A DNA stretch of 64,000 nt from Filomicrobium sp. (GTDB lineage: Bacteria; Pseudomonadota; Alphaproteobacteria; Rhizobiales; Hyphomicrobiaceae), in contig CP051234.1 of NCBI GenBank assembly GCA_017792465.1, forward strand, positions 498,606-562,605, read 5' to 3'. The translations under genes and the position numbers were made by a program. The notes below the pieces were generated by a model. That model saw only the letters and a list, made by a program, of their open reading frames with translations. It was not told where the DNA came from and made no database searches. Every line of letters starts with the position of its first letter. Within the stretch, counting starts at the first letter, position 1. Of this stretch, positions 63,183 through 64,000 are shown piece by piece.

Positions 63183-63656
63183 TCAGAGATCTGCTGCGAC
63201 CTTGACGGAAATCATGCTGTCGGGATCGCGTACCGGCTCGCCGCGCTTGATCTTGTCGACGTTTTCCATGCCTTCGATGACCTTGCCCCAGGCGGTGTAC
63301 TGGCGATCGAGGAAGGTTGCATCGTCAAAGCAAATGAAGAACTGCGAGTTGGCTGAGTTCGGTGGGGTGGCGCGGGCCATCGAGCAGACGCCGCGGACGT
63401 GAGGCTCGGAATTGAATTCTGCCGGCAGGTTCGGGTAGTCGGAGCCGCCGGTGCCGGTGCCTTTCGGGCAGCCGGTCTGCGCCATGAAGCCGTCGATCAC
63501 ACGGTGGAAGACGATGCCGTCGTAGAAGCCTTCGCGGACGAGCTTCTTGATGCGCTCGACGTGCTGCGGCGCGAGGTCGGGGCGCATCTCAATGACGACC
63601 GGACCTTTCGTCGTTTCCATCACCAGGGTGTTTTCTGGATCTTTGTAGGTGGCCAT
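63183..63656 (-). CDS. Cyclophilin-type peptidyl-prolyl isomerase (cytoplasmic)
   Basis: Catalyses cis-trans isomerisation of Xaa-Pro bonds. 157 residues, no signal peptide. Active-site blocks FHRVIDGFMAQTG (50-62; Arg52), the GTGTGG loop, SMARATPPNSANSQFFI and YTAWGKVIEGMENVD. Human-type Trp121 is not in its usual form. Second of two adjacent cyclophilin genes. Confidence 0.93.
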   Translation of the reverse strand: MATYKDPENTLVMETTKGPVVIEMRPDLAPQHVERIKKLVREGFYDGIVFHRVIDGFMAQTGCPKGTGTGGSDYPNLPAEFNSEPHVRGVCSMARATPPNSANSQFFICFDDATFLDRQYTAWGKVIEGMENVDKIKRGEPVRDPDSMISVKVAADL

Positions 63657-63783
63657 CGGTGCCTTCTCCTATTCAGTTTGATTTCGCTTGTCCAAGGCAA
63701 CGACGACGCCATTTGGCTGGATTGTCGGATCCAGCGCCGCTCGGATCTTGGAATTTCAAGTTGCTGGCGGTCTTGCCGCCACT

Positions 63784-64000
63784 TCACCCCTGTTTTTTCT
63801 CGTCGGCCAGAACGTAGACCTTGAGCATCTTGTCGGGGTTATCGACCTTGCCGTTTTGGGCTTCGTCGCCTTTCTTGACCGCGTCGATGTTCTGCATCCC
63901 TTCGACGACCCTGCCGAACACGGTGTATTGGCCGTTCAAGTGCGGGACGCGCGTGAAGGTGATGAAGAACTGCGAGTTGGCCGAGTCGGGACTGGAACTG
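63784..64000 (-). CDS. Second cyclophilin-type peptidyl-prolyl isomerase (5' part outside window)
   Basis: Only the last 72 codons are visible, ending at TGA 63786-63784. The blocks SPDSANSQFFITFTRVPHLN and YTVFGRVVEGMQNIDAVKKG identify a cyclophilin. It ends with a Lys-rich tail. Many Hyphomicrobiales have such a pair, one exported and one cytoplasmic; the N-terminus that would show a signal peptide lies beyond the window. Confidence 0.88.
   Translation of the reverse strand, partial: SSSPDSANSQFFITFTRVPHLNGQYTVFGRVVEGMQNIDAVKKGDEAQNGKVDNPDKMLKVYVLADEKKQG

Overview
The window is chromosomal DNA of an alphaproteobacterium, most probably of the order Hyphomicrobiales and perhaps Hyphomicrobiaceae-like. 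The reasons are the gene orders petA-petB-petC-mtnP and nuoN-birA-rnj-mce-DUF1467, family content (DUF2147, DUF1467, DUF6111, DUF459, ELM1 family, an H-NS-like protein), a full CtrA-type box and a possible EcfG-type promoter. Cytochromes b and c1 are separate genes, unlike the fused fbcH of Bradyrhizobium relatives. A serine-glyoxylate-type aminotransferase would suit a methylotroph but does not prove it.

Layout. 1-3.6 kb: cytochrome bc1 operon (petA, petB, petC) followed by mtnP. 3.9-16.1 kb: housekeeping and envelope genes (trmL, an ABC exporter, hemF, a DUF2147 protein, a secreted protein, a Nudix hydrolase, a CCA-adding enzyme, an H-NS-like regulator, iron superoxide dismutase, a patatin-like lipoprotein). 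16.2-33.0 kb: a long minus-strand run with complex I genes nuoE, F, G, H, I, J, K, L, M, N, then birA, rnj, mce and DUF1467. The complex I cluster lacks nuoA-D and carries four extra small membrane-protein genes, one of only 51 residues. 33.3-40.5 kb: small membrane proteins, a SIMPL protein, a tRNA with CAU anticodon (probably tRNA-Ile2), a degenerate repeat region, a DUF2270 protein, an FkbM methyltransferase facing a sulfotransferase, a PRC-barrel protein and a matrixin-like zinc protease.

40.5-49.7 kb is the most distinctive accessory region: a minus-strand set (aminotransferase, TRAP transporter DctP-DctQ-DctM, class III CoA-transferase) diverging from a 988-residue FAD/Fe-S 2-hydroxyacid dehydrogenase and a GntR/FCD regulator. 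A perfect inverted repeat lies between the two units. It reads as uptake, oxidation and transamination of a carboxylate, perhaps a 2-hydroxyacid such as glycolate; the substrate cannot be read from the sequence.

49.8-64 kb: an ELM1-family protein, two neighbouring TM1367-type cyclophilin-like paralogues, a ketosynthase with its own acyl carrier protein, a divergent acyl-CoA ligase, an SGNH hydrolase, an MltB-type transglycosylase, divergent galE and galU, queA, a YiiX-like peptidase, a DUF423 protein and two cyclophilin peptidyl-prolyl isomerases, the last cut by the window edge. I see no CRISPR array, insertion sequence, integrase or prophage.
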